Shown piece by piece: positions 15,146-22,346 of a DNA stretch of 35,953 bases. Location: the NCBI RefSeq assembly GCF_910587525.1, contig NZ_CAJULS010000010.1, forward strand, positions 1 through 35,953, written 5' to 3'. The position numbers and the translations under genes were made by a program. The stretch is from an uncultured Oscillibacter sp. GTDB taxonomy: Bacteria > Bacillota > Clostridia > Oscillospirales > Oscillospiraceae. Numbering within the stretch: position 1 is the stretch's first letter; each line of letters starts with the position of its first letter. Under the pieces are notes generated by a model. That model had not been told where the DNA came from. It ran no database searches and saw nothing but the letters and a program-made list of their open reading frames with translations.

Positions 15146-15754
15146 TCAGCGGGGCGTCCCGGGGATGACCAGCTTCATATGGCAGCAGAGGTCGTCCAGG
15201 TCCCGGTCCGTGGCCGCGGGGACGCGCAGCTTAGCGCCGCAGCGGCGGCAGATGAGATCCACGGCGGAGCGGCGGATCTCCATGCCGTATTGTGCGCCGC
15301 CGCAGCCGCAGGTGACTCCGTTCTCACGGGCGGCGATCTCCTTTAGCTCGGAGAGGACCTCATACATGATGACGCTGTCCACAAAGGCCCCGCCGCCATC
15401 CTCCTGCCGCTTTTCCTTCTCGGCCAAAATCTCCAGCTCCCGGAGGTTTTTCTCCACCGTGCCCTCCGGACCGATGAAACAGCAAAACTGCTTTGTCTTC
15501 GCGCAGCCCAGAGCCGTGGCGCCCCGCAGGACCCGCTCCGGCGGGCAGGCCGCCGTGTGGGTCTCCCCGCAGAGGCCGCAGGGGACATAGAGCCGGTAGC
15601 TCTCCCCGTCGAACTCCGCCCGCAGGGCAGATTCCCCGCAGGTGCACTCGATCTCCGCATTGGAAGCCTCCAGGGCAAAGACGGACCGGGCGGCCATCAC
15701 CGTCTTGCCGCACTTGGGGCAGAGATAGCCGAAGGTGCGCATCTCATCGCTCAT
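15146..15754 (-). CDS. Cysteine-rich zinc-ribbon-like protein of unknown function
   Basis: The 202-residue product has Cys groups along its length: LCPKCGK (N-terminus), IECTCGES, VPCGLCGETH, TKQFCCFIG, VTCGCGG, LICRRCGAKL and DDLCCHM. This suggests two or three zinc ribbons flanking a helical middle (VEKNLRELEILAEKEKRQ). I do not recognise a named family. The ATG at 15754 has GGAGGAG 9 bases upstream. It has its own promoter at 15795-15823 and lies upstream of the CDF transporter on the same strand (gap 55 bases), so the two may be co-transcribed. A role linked to metal supply or sensing is only a guess from that proximity. Confidence 0.7.
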   Translation of the reverse strand: MSDEMRTFGYLCPKCGKTVMAARSVFALEASNAEIECTCGESALRAEFDGESYRLYVPCGLCGETHTAACPPERVLRGATALGCAKTKQFCCFIGPEGTVEKNLRELEILAEKEKRQEDGGGAFVDSVIMYEVLSELKEIAARENGVTCGCGGAQYGMEIRRSAVDLICRRCGAKLRVPAATDRDLDDLCCHMKLVIPGTPR

Positions 15755-15794
15755 GGTGACTCCTCCATTTCCATTAAACCAGTTAAGTTTCAAA

Positions 15795-15823
15795 ATTATA
15801 GCACACCAAAGGGGAATTGTACA
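15795..15823 (-). promoter_or_regulatory. Promoter of the Cys-rich protein / CDF transporter unit
   Basis: On the minus strand TGTACA (15823-15818) and a perfect TATAAT (15800-15795) are 17 bases apart, about 40 bases before the ATG at 15754. Confidence 0.7.
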
Positions 15824-15856
15824 GCATTTTCCGGCGGATTCTGGACACTGAAAGGG

Positions 15857-15878
15857 GGCTGCGGCATATGCCGCAGCC
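15857..15878 (-). terminator. Perfect 22-base palindrome after pyridoxamine kinase gene
   Basis: GGCTGCGGCAT and ATGCCGCAGCC form an uninterrupted palindrome 12 bases past the pdx kinase stop. On the minus strand it is followed by CCCCTTTC, so it is a plausible but weak-tailed intrinsic terminator. Confidence 0.6.
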
Positions 15879-15890
15879 GGTCGCAGACGC

Positions 15891-16751
15891 CTATGCTGGA
15901 CCATCCAGAGGAGTGGGCGCAGGTTTTGCCAGCAGGCCCAGCAGCGGCTCAAAGTCCACGCCCTCCCGCATGGGGAGATCCATGGCTGCCGTCCGCTCCG
16001 CACAGGCCCGGACAAATTCCACCGCCGCCCGGGCGGCCTCTATCAGGGATTTCCCTTGCACCAGCGCCCCGGTGAGGACGCTGGAAAACACATCGCCTGT
16101 GCCGTGGAAGTCCCGGTCCACCCGCCGGGTCTGAACGGCCTCCGTCCGCCCGGCGGAGGCGTCGAAGCACATGGCTCCGGTGCTGCCCGGCTCCAGGCTG
16201 GCCCCGGTGAGCACCACGGAGCGCCGGCCCTCCAGGCTCAGCCGCTCCACAATCGCCCGGCACCCTGCCTCCCCCCCGGGAAGTTCCCCGTAGGGGATGC
16301 CCAGCAGCAGCGCGGCCTCCGTCAGATTGGGGGTGATGACGTCCGCCTGTTCCGCCAGACGGGCCGTCCCGGCGCACATCTCCGGCGTGTAGGTCCGGTA
16401 GACTGCCCCGCCGTCTCCCATCACCGGGTCCACCACCACTACGCCGTCTCCCCGGAAGTCCCGGATGAAGTCCGCCACCATGCCGATCTGCCGGGCGCTG
16501 CCCAGAAAGCCGCTGTAAACGGCGTCAAACCGGAGGCCCAGGGACTTCCAGTGCCGGGCGATCTTCGGCATTTCGTCCGTCATGTCCAGGAAAGTGAAGC
16601 CCTCAAAGCCTCCGGTATGGGTGGAGAGAAAGGCAGTGGGCAGAGGGCAGCACTGCACCCCCATAGCGGAGAGAATGGGAAGGGCCACGGTCAGGGAGCA
16701 GCGGCCAAAGCCGGACATATCGTGGATGGCGGTAACACGGGGAGTGGACAT
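15891..16751 (-). CDS. Pyridoxamine/pyridoxal kinase (PdxY/PdxK-like, ribokinase fold)
   Basis: The 286-residue product starts MSTPRVTAIHDMSGFGRCSL, typical of this family. It includes CCPLPTAFLSTHTGGF, DPVMGDGGAVYRTY, DVITPNLTEAALLLG and the ATP-site glycine-rich stretch RDFHGTGDVFSSVLTGAL with the catalytic Asp. It phosphorylates B6 vitamers in the salvage route to PLP. PLP is the cofactor of KamA and KamDE encoded further along, though the genes are not adjacent. The ATG at 16751 is preceded by AAGAGGAA; an upstream in-frame ATG at 16796 lacks such a site. Confidence 0.9.
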   Translation of the reverse strand: MSTPRVTAIHDMSGFGRCSLTVALPILSAMGVQCCPLPTAFLSTHTGGFEGFTFLDMTDEMPKIARHWKSLGLRFDAVYSGFLGSARQIGMVADFIRDFRGDGVVVVDPVMGDGGAVYRTYTPEMCAGTARLAEQADVITPNLTEAALLLGIPYGELPGGEAGCRAIVERLSLEGRRSVVLTGASLEPGSTGAMCFDASAGRTEAVQTRRVDRDFHGTGDVFSSVLTGALVQGKSLIEAARAAVEFVRACAERTAAMDLPMREGVDFEPLLGLLAKPAPTPLDGPA

Positions 16752-16843
16752 GACGGGATTCCTCTTTTCTAATGGAGATTTTTGTTCCTCCCTCACCTTT
16801 TGTGCTGTGAAGGCGCGGCGCTGACAATTTCGCTGATCACAGG

Positions 16844-16872
16844 TTGAAACGAAAAATCAGAGATGATATAAT
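16844..16872 (+). promoter_or_regulatory. Promoter of the DUF3788 gene
   Basis: TTGAAA (16844-16849) and TATAAT (16867-16872) are separated by exactly 17 bases, 37 bases before the ATG at 16910. The sequence after the -10 (ATAATCAGAGCGGCCAATC) closely resembles that after the -10 at 17458. Confidence 0.75.
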
Positions 16873-16909
16873 CAGAGCGGCCAATCGGAAGTTATACAGG
16901 AGGGTTAAT

Positions 16910-17323
16910 ATGCTTGATATGATACCTAACGAAGAAGAAATGACAGCTTTGGTTGGAAAATCTCTATACGATGTATGGAATAAGTTGTGTGCTGCAATTG
17001 ATGAACAATATGATATGGACTGTCTGTGGGATATGGGCGGCAAAGCATGGAAATACGAATATAAATATCGCCGGGGCGGTAAAACGCTGTGTGCATTATA
17101 CGCAAGAGAAAACTGTGTGGGCTTTATGATTATCTTAGGGAAGGGCGAACGGTTGAAATTTGAAGCAGAGAGAGAAAATTATTCAAAAGAAGTGCAAGAG
17201 ATCTATGACAAGGCTCAAACTTACCATGATGGAAAATGGATAATGTTTGAACCAGTGGATACGTCTTTGCTGAATGATTTCATGAGACTGCTGAGAATTA
17301 AAAGAAGACCGAACAGAAAGTAA
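16910..17323 (+). CDS. DUF3788 family protein
   Basis: The 137-residue product has the layout of DUF3788 proteins: an N-terminal helix (MIPNEEEMTALVGKSLYDVW), a Trp/Tyr-rich core (DCLWDMGGKAWKYEYKYRRG, KTLCALYARENCVGFMIILG), a charged helix and a C-terminal HDGKWIMFEPVD ... LLRIKRRPN. The function is unknown. The start is the ATG at 16910 with AGGAGGG 6 bases upstream; a TTG at 16844 in the same frame is part of the -35 box. Codon use is more AT-rich than in the housekeeping genes, suggesting acquired DNA. Confidence 0.75.
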   Translation: MLDMIPNEEEMTALVGKSLYDVWNKLCAAIDEQYDMDCLWDMGGKAWKYEYKYRRGGKTLCALYARENCVGFMIILGKGERLKFEAERENYSKEVQEIYDKAQTYHDGKWIMFEPVDTSLLNDFMRLLRIKRRPNRK

Positions 17324-17393
17324 AGTTCCTTTCGAATCATACAACTCCTGATTTGCCGGGCTGATTTATGGCGCCTTTTGGTCCCTTTTGAAG

Positions 17394-17425
17394 AAAGCGC
17401 TGCCAAATTATAACTTTGGCGCTTT
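17394..17425 (+). terminator. Hairpin between DUF3788 gene and next accessory gene
   Basis: AAAGCG (17394-17399) pairs with CGCTTT (17420-17425), and CCAAA with TTTGG inside, with a small bulge. Only a short T-run follows, so it is a weak terminator candidate. Confidence 0.4.
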
Positions 17426-17454
17426 GACAATACGATGCTGTAAGCCCAGGCCCG

Positions 17455-17463
17455 TGGTATAAT
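17455..17463 (+). promoter_or_regulatory. Extended -10 promoter of the 103-codon gene
   Basis: TGGTATAAT is an extended -10 motif 31 bases before the TTG start at 17494. No good -35 is present at 17 bases. Bases after it (ATAATCGGAGTGATCAATC) match 15 of 19 positions at the DUF3788 promoter. Confidence 0.55.
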
Positions 17464-17493
17464 CGGAGTGATCAATCAAATCAGGGGCGCTTT

Positions 17494-17805
17494 TTGAAAA
17501 ACGTATTATTGAGCGCGGACAGCGCAATAAGTGTATTCGCTGTCCCAGATGAAGCTGCCGATAACCTCGAACGATATTGCTCAGAGTTCTGCTGTCATTG
17601 GTTGTATAAAAGTCCTGATGCTGCCAAATATCGTGTAAAAATGGGTAATTTGATTGGCGCACACTATAATGAAAAAGATTTTATTGCTTATTTAAACCGA
17701 CACGTTTGCAGTGAGCAATCAGCATTGATTACGACCCTTACGGGTGTTTATTGCGAAGATGAACTGCCCGAAGAATATGCCGGACTGCCACATTTCAACT
17801 TCTGA
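17494..17805 (+). CDS. Small protein of unknown function (103 residues)
   Basis: The product reads MKNVLLSADSAISVFAVPDE, then LERYCSEFCCHWLYKSPDA, NEKDFIAYLN and a C-terminal DELPEEYAGLPHFNF. I think it belongs to a family of small clostridial proteins beginning MKNVLLSAD and ending in FNF, but I cannot name it. The start is TTG at 17494, with AGGGG about 6 bases upstream; the MKNVL start supports this unusual codon. It has its own promoter and lies in the AT-richer patch between pyridoxamine kinase and tRNA-Leu. Confidence 0.6.
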   Translation: MKNVLLSADSAISVFAVPDEAADNLERYCSEFCCHWLYKSPDAAKYRVKMGNLIGAHYNEKDFIAYLNRHVCSEQSALITTLTGVYCEDELPEEYAGLPHFNF

Positions 17806-17876
17806 TGGTTATTTTGCTGAAGATTGTTGTGGTAGGGCGTTCAGCGGCGCAAAACTGAAAAGAGAGGATTTTTGTG

Positions 17877-17905
17877 TTGTCTTGACGGAAGGACTGTGGT
17901 ATAAT
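17877..17905 (+). promoter_or_regulatory. Promoter upstream of the HEPN-like gene
   Basis: TTGTCT (17877-17882) and TATAAT (17900-17905) are 17 bases apart, with a TG two bases ahead of the -10. The leader to the next gene is about 220 bases. Confidence 0.6.
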
Positions 17906-18130
17906 AAATTGATCTTATTTATAATACATTAGAACACTCAAAAAAGCACTCAAAGCCGCCAAACTTTTCCGCACTGCGCGTCCAATTTTCAAATACGGCC
18001 CGAACTGTTTTTGCTATCATAACACAAGCATCCCTGCCGCGCAACCCCGTTGGAAGGCAGGAGGGCCCTGCGTGCGCAACTGGAGTATAGGCTTTGCGTG
18101 CTGTCGCGCAGCGTGAGGATTGGTGCGGAT
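17906..18130 (+). other. Untranslated-looking stretch before the HEPN-like gene
   Basis: About 225 bases follow the promoter with no clear gene. The HEPN-like frame is already open from 18050, so part of this may be coding if a TTG or GTG start is used. No known riboswitch motif was recognised. Confidence 0.4.
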
Positions 18131-18769
18131 ATGGACGGAGACATGGAGCGGCTGAAAGAGAGCCATTCCTGTGAGCACTATGCGGGGAACGCCGGTTATC
18201 TCCTGTTTGTGACAGAGGGCGGGGTTTTTCCGTTTGTGAAATACGAGGAGCAACTGGCTAAGATCAACGACTACTGCCTTTACCTGCTCATATTCCTGAA
18301 AGAGAAAGTGGACACGTTTGAACCCTTTGACATTGATGAACACGACTGGGCCGGGCCTGTATCCTGGGAACACAGTCAGTTTCTCTCATGGAGCTTTCTC
18401 TATGAGGAAATCAACAAATATACCCTGTTGCTGCTTCTGCTGGCCTTTTTTGAATCTGTGCTGAGTGAGATTGCAAATTGGTTTTCGGATATCACAGGTA
18501 ATTCTCAGTGGAAAAAAGTAAGAAATCCAAAGGTCAGCGACTATATCCGCCAGATCGGTATGTGCTGCCGGGCAGATTTGCAGGACTCACTGGCAGACGA
18601 ATTGGCATATTATGACTCGATCCGCAAAATCAGGAATCAGTTCGTACATCATACGTGGGAGCAAATGACCGACCAGCACGAAAAGTTTACCCTTGCGGAC
18701 GTAATCAATATGATTTCGCGCGTTATCGCGGGAATAGAGCAGAGTGCCCTGGCTGTGGATTTGATTTGA
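18131..18769 (+). CDS. HEPN-like protein of unknown function
   Basis: The 212-residue product is mostly helical, with a hydrophobic helix in the middle (TLLLLLLAFFESVLSEIANW). Near the C-terminus is YYDSIRKIRNQFVHHTWEQM. It contains RNxxxH, the Rx4H signature of HEPN domains, which are often RNases in toxin-antitoxin and defence systems. Fold and activity are inferred from this motif only. No partner nucleotidyltransferase is adjacent. The start is uncertain: I use ATG 18131, but the frame is open from TTG 18050 and has a GTG at 18098. Base composition is AT-richer than the flanking core genes. Confidence 0.55.
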   Translation: MDGDMERLKESHSCEHYAGNAGYLLFVTEGGVFPFVKYEEQLAKINDYCLYLLIFLKEKVDTFEPFDIDEHDWAGPVSWEHSQFLSWSFLYEEINKYTLLLLLLAFFESVLSEIANWFSDITGNSQWKKVRNPKVSDYIRQIGMCCRADLQDSLADELAYYDSIRKIRNQFVHHTWEQMTDQHEKFTLADVINMISRVIAGIEQSALAVDLI

Positions 18770-18828
18770 CGGCTGTTGGCGCTCAGCGGAAACAAAAGCG
18801 GCGGTGAGATGATCTGCCGCCCATATAT

Positions 18829-18913
18829 GCGGGCATGATGGAATTGGTAGACATGCGAGATTTAGGTTCTCGTGCAGCGATGCGTTGGGGTTCGAGTCCC
18901 CATGCCCGCACCA
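18829..18913 (+). tRNA. tRNA-Leu (anticodon TAG)
   Basis: The acceptor arms GCGGGCA (18829-18835) and TGCCCGC (18903-18909) pair fully, followed by A and an encoded CCA. The anticodon stem is CGAGA/TCTCG with loop TTTAGGT, giving anticodon TAG. The T arm GGGGTTCGAGTCCCC is canonical. Length 85 and a long variable arm fit a class II leucine tRNA. Confidence 0.95.
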
Positions 18914-18917
18914 AGAT

Positions 18918-18960
18918 AAGTTGACAGGCTACACCAAGGGGATAGTCTGTCAACTTTTTA
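18918..18960 (+). terminator. Intrinsic terminator after tRNA-Leu
   Basis: AAGTTGACAGGCTA pairs with TAGTCTGTCAACTT (one G-U), closing on a loop of about 11 bases, and is followed by TTTATAT. It begins 5 bases after the tRNA CCA. Confidence 0.85.
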
Positions 18961-19095
18961 TATCGAACAAATAAAACATGTTGTACCGCAGTAACTTCAC
19001 TGCGGTATTTTGATATTAGGAGAAAAATTGTAATGAATGTGATACAAAGTATTAAGTTCATAGCAATCGTACTATATGTAATGTATATGCCGCAA

Positions 19096-19974
19096 TCAGC
19101 GGTCACCTTCCAGCCACTGGAGCGTGAAGTCCCGGAAGCGGCGGGTCAGGGGGGACACGGGTCCGCCCCGGCGGACCGCCAGTCCGATCTCCCGGTAGCG
19201 GGGCCGCTCCAGGGGGATGGCGGCCACATTCCGCTGGCTGCCGCGCACCACCATCTCCGGCAGGATGCTGATACCAAGGCCCTGCTCTACCATGGCCAGG
19301 ATGGCGAAATCGTCATTGACGGTGTACTGGATGTTGGGCCGCAAACCCTCATCCTGGAAGATGCGGGAGAACTCCATGTCCCAGTGCTCATGAATGCGGA
19401 TATAGGGGTCCTGGGCAAATCGGGCCGCGGGATAGCACTCTGCTCCCGCCAGGGGATGATCCGGAGGGAGCACTGCCAGCAGCCGGTCCCGCCGCAGAAA
19501 GGCGGTGTCCAGCGCGTCCCCCGACGGAAGGGCCAGAAAGCCACAGTCCACCTGCCCCCGGCGCACCAGCTCCTCCACCTCGGCGAATTCCCACTTGCTG
19601 ACCAGGTCAAACCGGATGCCAGGATAGAGGGCCAGGAACTCTTTCATGATCCCCGGGAGCCAGTGTATGGAGACGCTGGTAAAGGTGCCCACCCGCAGAG
19701 TGCCGCGGGTGAGGCCGTGGAGAGCGGAGACCTGGGTTTCCAAAGTCCGCTGGGCGTTGCACAGCGACTGGATGTCCGGCAGCAGGGATTCTCCCTGGGC
19801 GGTGAGAACCACCCCGTCTTTGTTCCGAGTCAGCAGCGTCACATCCCACTCCCGTTCCAGGTCGGCAATGGAGCGGCTCACCGCCGACTGCGTATACCCC
19901 ATGTCCTCCGCCGCCCGGGTGATGCTCCCCAGTTCCACAGCTTTCAGGAGAATTTGACACTTGATCGTGTTCAT
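19096..19974 (-). CDS. LysR-type transcriptional regulator
   Basis: The 292-residue product has the LysR winged HTH at residues 1-60 (LLKAVELGSITRAAEDMGYT, QSAVSRSIADLEREWDVTLL) followed by the periplasmic-binding-protein-like effector domain from about 90 (GTLRVGTFTSVSIHWLPGIM ... QGLGISILPEMV). Such proteins act as tetramers at a T-N11-A type operator, often in the divergent intergenic region. The gene is divergent from a 44-codon gene and convergent-side neighbour to the antiporter of the lysine operon. It is therefore a candidate regulator of lysine fermentation, but its ligand is unknown. AAAGGAA supports the ATG at 19974. Confidence 0.92.
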   Translation of the reverse strand: MNTIKCQILLKAVELGSITRAAEDMGYTQSAVSRSIADLEREWDVTLLTRNKDGVVLTAQGESLLPDIQSLCNAQRTLETQVSALHGLTRGTLRVGTFTSVSIHWLPGIMKEFLALYPGIRFDLVSKWEFAEVEELVRRGQVDCGFLALPSGDALDTAFLRRDRLLAVLPPDHPLAGAECYPAARFAQDPYIRIHEHWDMEFSRIFQDEGLRPNIQYTVNDDFAILAMVEQGLGISILPEMVVRGSQRNVAAIPLERPRYREIGLAVRRGGPVSPLTRRFRDFTLQWLEGDR

Positions 19975-19990
19975 TTAATCATTCCTTTAA

Positions 19991-20007
19991 CTCATATAAA
20001 ACATGAG
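19991..20007. promoter_or_regulatory. Possible LysR operator palindrome
   Basis: CTCAT (19991-19995) and ATGAG (20003-20007) form an interrupted palindrome 17 bases upstream of the lysR start and 11 bases before the -35 of the divergent promoter. Position and form suit a LysR binding site. Confidence 0.45.
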
Positions 20008-20017
20008 AATTATTCGC

Positions 20018-20046
20018 TTGTGTAATGCTTTGGGCTGAAGTATACT
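20018..20046 (+). promoter_or_regulatory. Promoter of the divergent 44-codon gene
   Basis: TTGTGT (20018-20023) and TATACT (20041-20046) are 17 bases apart, 31 bases before the ATG at 20078. Confidence 0.65.
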
Positions 20047-20077
20047 GAGTACAGAAACAAGAAAGGAGCATACAGCT

Positions 20078-20212
20078 ATGAAGATGATCTATGAGTTTGC
20101 CGCGTTGAAGAAAGAGATGGGGCTGGAGTACCTCGCCGGTGTGCCCGCCGCCGAGAAGCGGCTGTATTGGTCCAAGAGTCCCTGGGCCGCATTCCGCGTT
20201 CTCGTCCGCTGA
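20078..20212 (+). CDS. Small 44-residue protein divergent from lysR
   Basis: The frame reads MKMIYEFAALKKEMGLEYLA, then GVPAAEKRLYWSKSPWAAFR and VLVR, stopping with TGA at 20210. It has a strong ribosome binding site (AAAGGAG, 9 bases before the ATG), a 17-spaced promoter and a hairpin just after. It is basic, has two Trp and no evident membrane span. I do not recognise it. The position opposite a LysR gene suggests it is the regulator's direct target. Confidence 0.55.
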   Translation: MKMIYEFAALKKEMGLEYLAGVPAAEKRLYWSKSPWAAFRVLVR

Positions 20213-20222
20213 AAGGGAAATA

Positions 20223-20250
20223 CCGCTCCACTCCAGAGGGAGTGGAGCGG
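20223..20250 (-). terminator. Hairpin terminator between the 44-codon gene and the antiporter gene
   Basis: CCGCTCCACTC (20223-20233) pairs perfectly with GAGTGGAGCGG (20240-20250). On the minus strand it is followed by TATTTCCCTTT, so it most likely ends the lysine operon; it could also serve the converging small gene. Confidence 0.7.
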
Positions 20251-20287
20251 CATAACGCGTTTGTCAGAAGAATTGTCTCCCCCGGGG

Positions 20288-21949
20288 TCAGGCCGTCTTC
20301 TTGGACTTGGTCACCTTGTCGATCACGAGCATGGTGACGATGGTGGAAGCGATGGCAATGACCAGGCAGACGATCTCCGGCACGAAGTTGATCAGGATAC
20401 CGGTGATCACGTAGTTCACAAAGGAGATGGCCGCCACGGTAACCGCGTAGGGCATCTGGGTGAGCACGTGATTCAGGTGGTAGCACTGAGAGCCGGAGGA
20501 GGCCATGATGGTGGTATCGGAGATGGGGGAGCAGTGGTCGCCGCAGACCGCGCCGCCCAGGGTGGCGCCGATGCCGACCATGAGGATGGGCACTTCGTTC
20601 AAGGTCTCAGCGGTCAGGTTGGCGAAGCCGCCGGGAGTGAACACGTCCAGCACGATGGGCAGCAGGATGCCGAAGGTGCCCCAGGAGGTACCGGTGGCGA
20701 AGCCCAGGAAGCAGGCGATCAGGAAGATCACGGCGGGCAGCATGTTGCGCAGAGCGGGACCGAAGGACTCAACCAGCCCGGCCACGAACTCGGGAGCGCC
20801 CAGGCCGTAACGGGTCACGCCACCGATGGTCCAGGCGAAGCACAGGATCAGGATGGCGGGAACCATCTGCTTGAAGCCCTCGGGGATGCAGTCCATCAGT
20901 TCAGTGAACTTCATGGAACGGCGGAAGGCGAAGAAGATGAATGTGATGATCAGAGCGACGGTGGAGCCCAGAGGCAGGCCCACAAAGGCGTCGGTGTTGG
21001 CGAACATGCTCAGCAGGTCGGTGCCGCCGTTCAGGTAGCCGGCGTAAACCAGGCCGCCCACGCAGCCGACGATCAGGATAATCACGGGGATCACCAGGTC
21101 GATGACCTTGCCGTTGGGATTGAATTTCATCTCCTCAGCACCGGCGAAGGGGCGCTCGGGAGTGGTGTAAATATCACCCTTCTTGGCGTTGTCCTCGTGG
21201 GTCTTCATGGGGCCGAAGTCGATGTCCCGCACGATCATGACAATGATGAAGACGATGGTCAAAATCGCGTAGAAGTTATAGGGAATGGCCCGGCAGAAGA
21301 TCTGGAAGCCCAGCTCCTCGTTGTCGATAACGCCGGTGACGGCGGCAGCCCAGGAGGAGACGGGCATCATGATGCAGATGGGGGCGGCGGTGGCGTCGCA
21401 CATATAGGCCAGCTTGGCGCGGGAAATCTGGTGCCGGTCCGTGACGGGACGCATGACGTTGCCGGTGGTCAGGTTGTTGAAATAGTCGTCCACGCCCAGG
21501 ATGGCAGCCAGGATGAAGGTGGACCACAGGGCGCTCTTCTTGCTCTTCAGGTGCTCCACGGCCCAGTCACCGTAGGCTTTGGAGCCGCCGGCCCGGATCA
21601 TCAGGGCCACCATGGTGCCCAGGACTACCAGGAAGATCAGGATACCAGCGTTGCCGCCGATGTTGTCGCCCAGATCGGCGATCAGAGTGGTGATGGCGGC
21701 CACGGGGTTGAATTCCATCTGGATCAGGTAGCCCACCAGGATGCCCAGGAACAGGGAGGAGTAGACCTCCTTGGTGATCAACGCCAGAACAATGGCCACG
21801 ATGGGGGGAATCAGAGACCAGATGGTGCCGTAGAACCTGCTCTGGCCGTCCTCAGCCGCCAGGGCGAAGGTGGTCATGAGAGGGACCAGCGCGTACATGA
21901 CCAGCAGAACTTTGCCGAGTCTGTCCTTCAAATTTTTCAGGGATTGCAT
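20288..21949 (-). CDS. NhaC-family Na+/H+ antiporter-like transporter
   Basis: The 553-residue integral membrane protein has a dozen or so hydrophobic segments. NhaC-type features include GVDDYFNNLTTGNVMRPV, TSWGTFGILLPIVLDVF and GAVCGDHCSPISDTTIM. The last is the conserved NhaC motif with Asp and Ser residues. NhaC proteins exchange cations for protons, some exchanging organic ions. Its place at the 3' end of the kam operon suggests lysine, ammonium or pH-linked transport for lysine fermentation. That is inference. GGAGGT precedes the ATG at 21949. It is separated from kamE by 397 bases containing a terminator, so it may have its own regulated transcript. Confidence 0.88.
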   Translation of the reverse strand: MQSLKNLKDRLGKVLLVMYALVPLMTTFALAAEDGQSRFYGTIWSLIPPIVAIVLALITKEVYSSLFLGILVGYLIQMEFNPVAAITTLIADLGDNIGGNAGILIFLVVLGTMVALMIRAGGSKAYGDWAVEHLKSKKSALWSTFILAAILGVDDYFNNLTTGNVMRPVTDRHQISRAKLAYMCDATAAPICIMMPVSSWAAAVTGVIDNEELGFQIFCRAIPYNFYAILTIVFIIVMIVRDIDFGPMKTHEDNAKKGDIYTTPERPFAGAEEMKFNPNGKVIDLVIPVIILIVGCVGGLVYAGYLNGGTDLLSMFANTDAFVGLPLGSTVALIITFIFFAFRRSMKFTELMDCIPEGFKQMVPAILILCFAWTIGGVTRYGLGAPEFVAGLVESFGPALRNMLPAVIFLIACFLGFATGTSWGTFGILLPIVLDVFTPGGFANLTAETLNEVPILMVGIGATLGGAVCGDHCSPISDTTIMASSGSQCYHLNHVLTQMPYAVTVAAISFVNYVITGILINFVPEIVCLVIAIASTIVTMLVIDKVTKSKKTA

Positions 21950-22042
21950 TGCGAAACCTCCTTTTCTCTCTTGGACCTCCGGTTCTCTCGGCCGGGGTCC
22001 GTGCGAATGGATACGCCAGGGATGGGGGGTGCCTCAGAGCAG

Positions 22043-22079
22043 ATCCCAAAATCGATTGTGAGTGGAAAAATTTTGGGAT
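22043..22079 (-). other. Perfect 10-base-pair hairpin in the antiporter leader
   Basis: ATCCCAAAAT (22043-22052) and ATTTTGGGAT (22070-22079) are perfectly complementary around a 17-base loop. It lies about 95 bases before the antiporter ATG, with no U-run directly after. Confidence 0.6.
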
Positions 22080-22139
22080 ATACTCCCAATCAGCCGTCCT
22101 GTCTCAGTTACCTCCCTTCTTTTATAGTCAACAAACTTG

Positions 22140-22159
22140 AAAAAGAGCATTGATGCTCT
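22140..22159 (-). terminator. Intrinsic terminator downstream of kamE
   Basis: On the minus strand AGAGCAT and ATGCTCT pair around CA and are followed by UUUUUC. It lies about 190 bases beyond the kamE stop and 190 bases before the antiporter ATG, so it could end the kam transcript or attenuate the antiporter. Confidence 0.7.
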
Positions 22160-22197
22160 GCAACAGCGTATAGCCGCTGCGGCCGCGGAGCGGCCGG

Positions 22198-22276
22198 TTT
22201 GTATGGCTTCATGGTACAGCAGATATGCGCTTTGCGCGTGGGTGGGCGGTTGGCTCAGCTCTGCTGACCATACAAA
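22198..22276 (-). other. Long imperfect stem-loop downstream of kamE
   Basis: TTTGTATGG (22198-22206) pairs with CCATACAAA (22268-22276). CAGCAGA (22217-22223) pairs with TCTGCTG (22260-22266), with GCGC/GCGC at 22227-22237 inside. ATGGT at 22211-22215 offers an alternative partner for ACCAT, so two foldings compete. Confidence 0.55.
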
Positions 22277-22346
22277 TGGATACCGCCGGGGCCGGGAGTG
22301 GCTGAACTCCCGGCCTCTCGCGTTTGCCTCAGACAGGACGGACGGA

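Larger units (their letters stand above)
21950..22346 (-). other. Structured 397-base region between kamE and the antiporter gene
   Basis: No gene is seen. On the minus strand there are, in order: a GCCGGGAG/CTCCCGGC hairpin, a long imperfect stem, GC palindromes, an intrinsic terminator and a second hairpin. CCGTCCTGTCTCAG (22094-22107) and CTCAGACAGGACGG (22328-22341) are inverted copies (13 of 14) closing the first part. AATGGATAC with a following GCC occurs near both 22013 and 22275. It may be a mobile palindromic repeat or a regulatory leader. Confidence 0.55.

Noticed and set aside
16844..16909. TTG start for the DUF3788 gene at 16844
   Set aside because: TTG here is the first half of the -35 box; the ATG at 16910 has a strong SD.
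20261..22153. A 630-residue plus-strand frame rich in His, Gln, Asp and Gly
   Set aside because: It is antisense to the NhaC-family gene; composition is typical of the complement of a membrane protein gene.
21950..22346. A second lysine riboswitch or a T-box before the antiporter
   Set aside because: None of GAGGTGCG, CCGAAG or CTGTC-GGAG occurs in the right order, and no T-box GGTGGNACCGCG was found.
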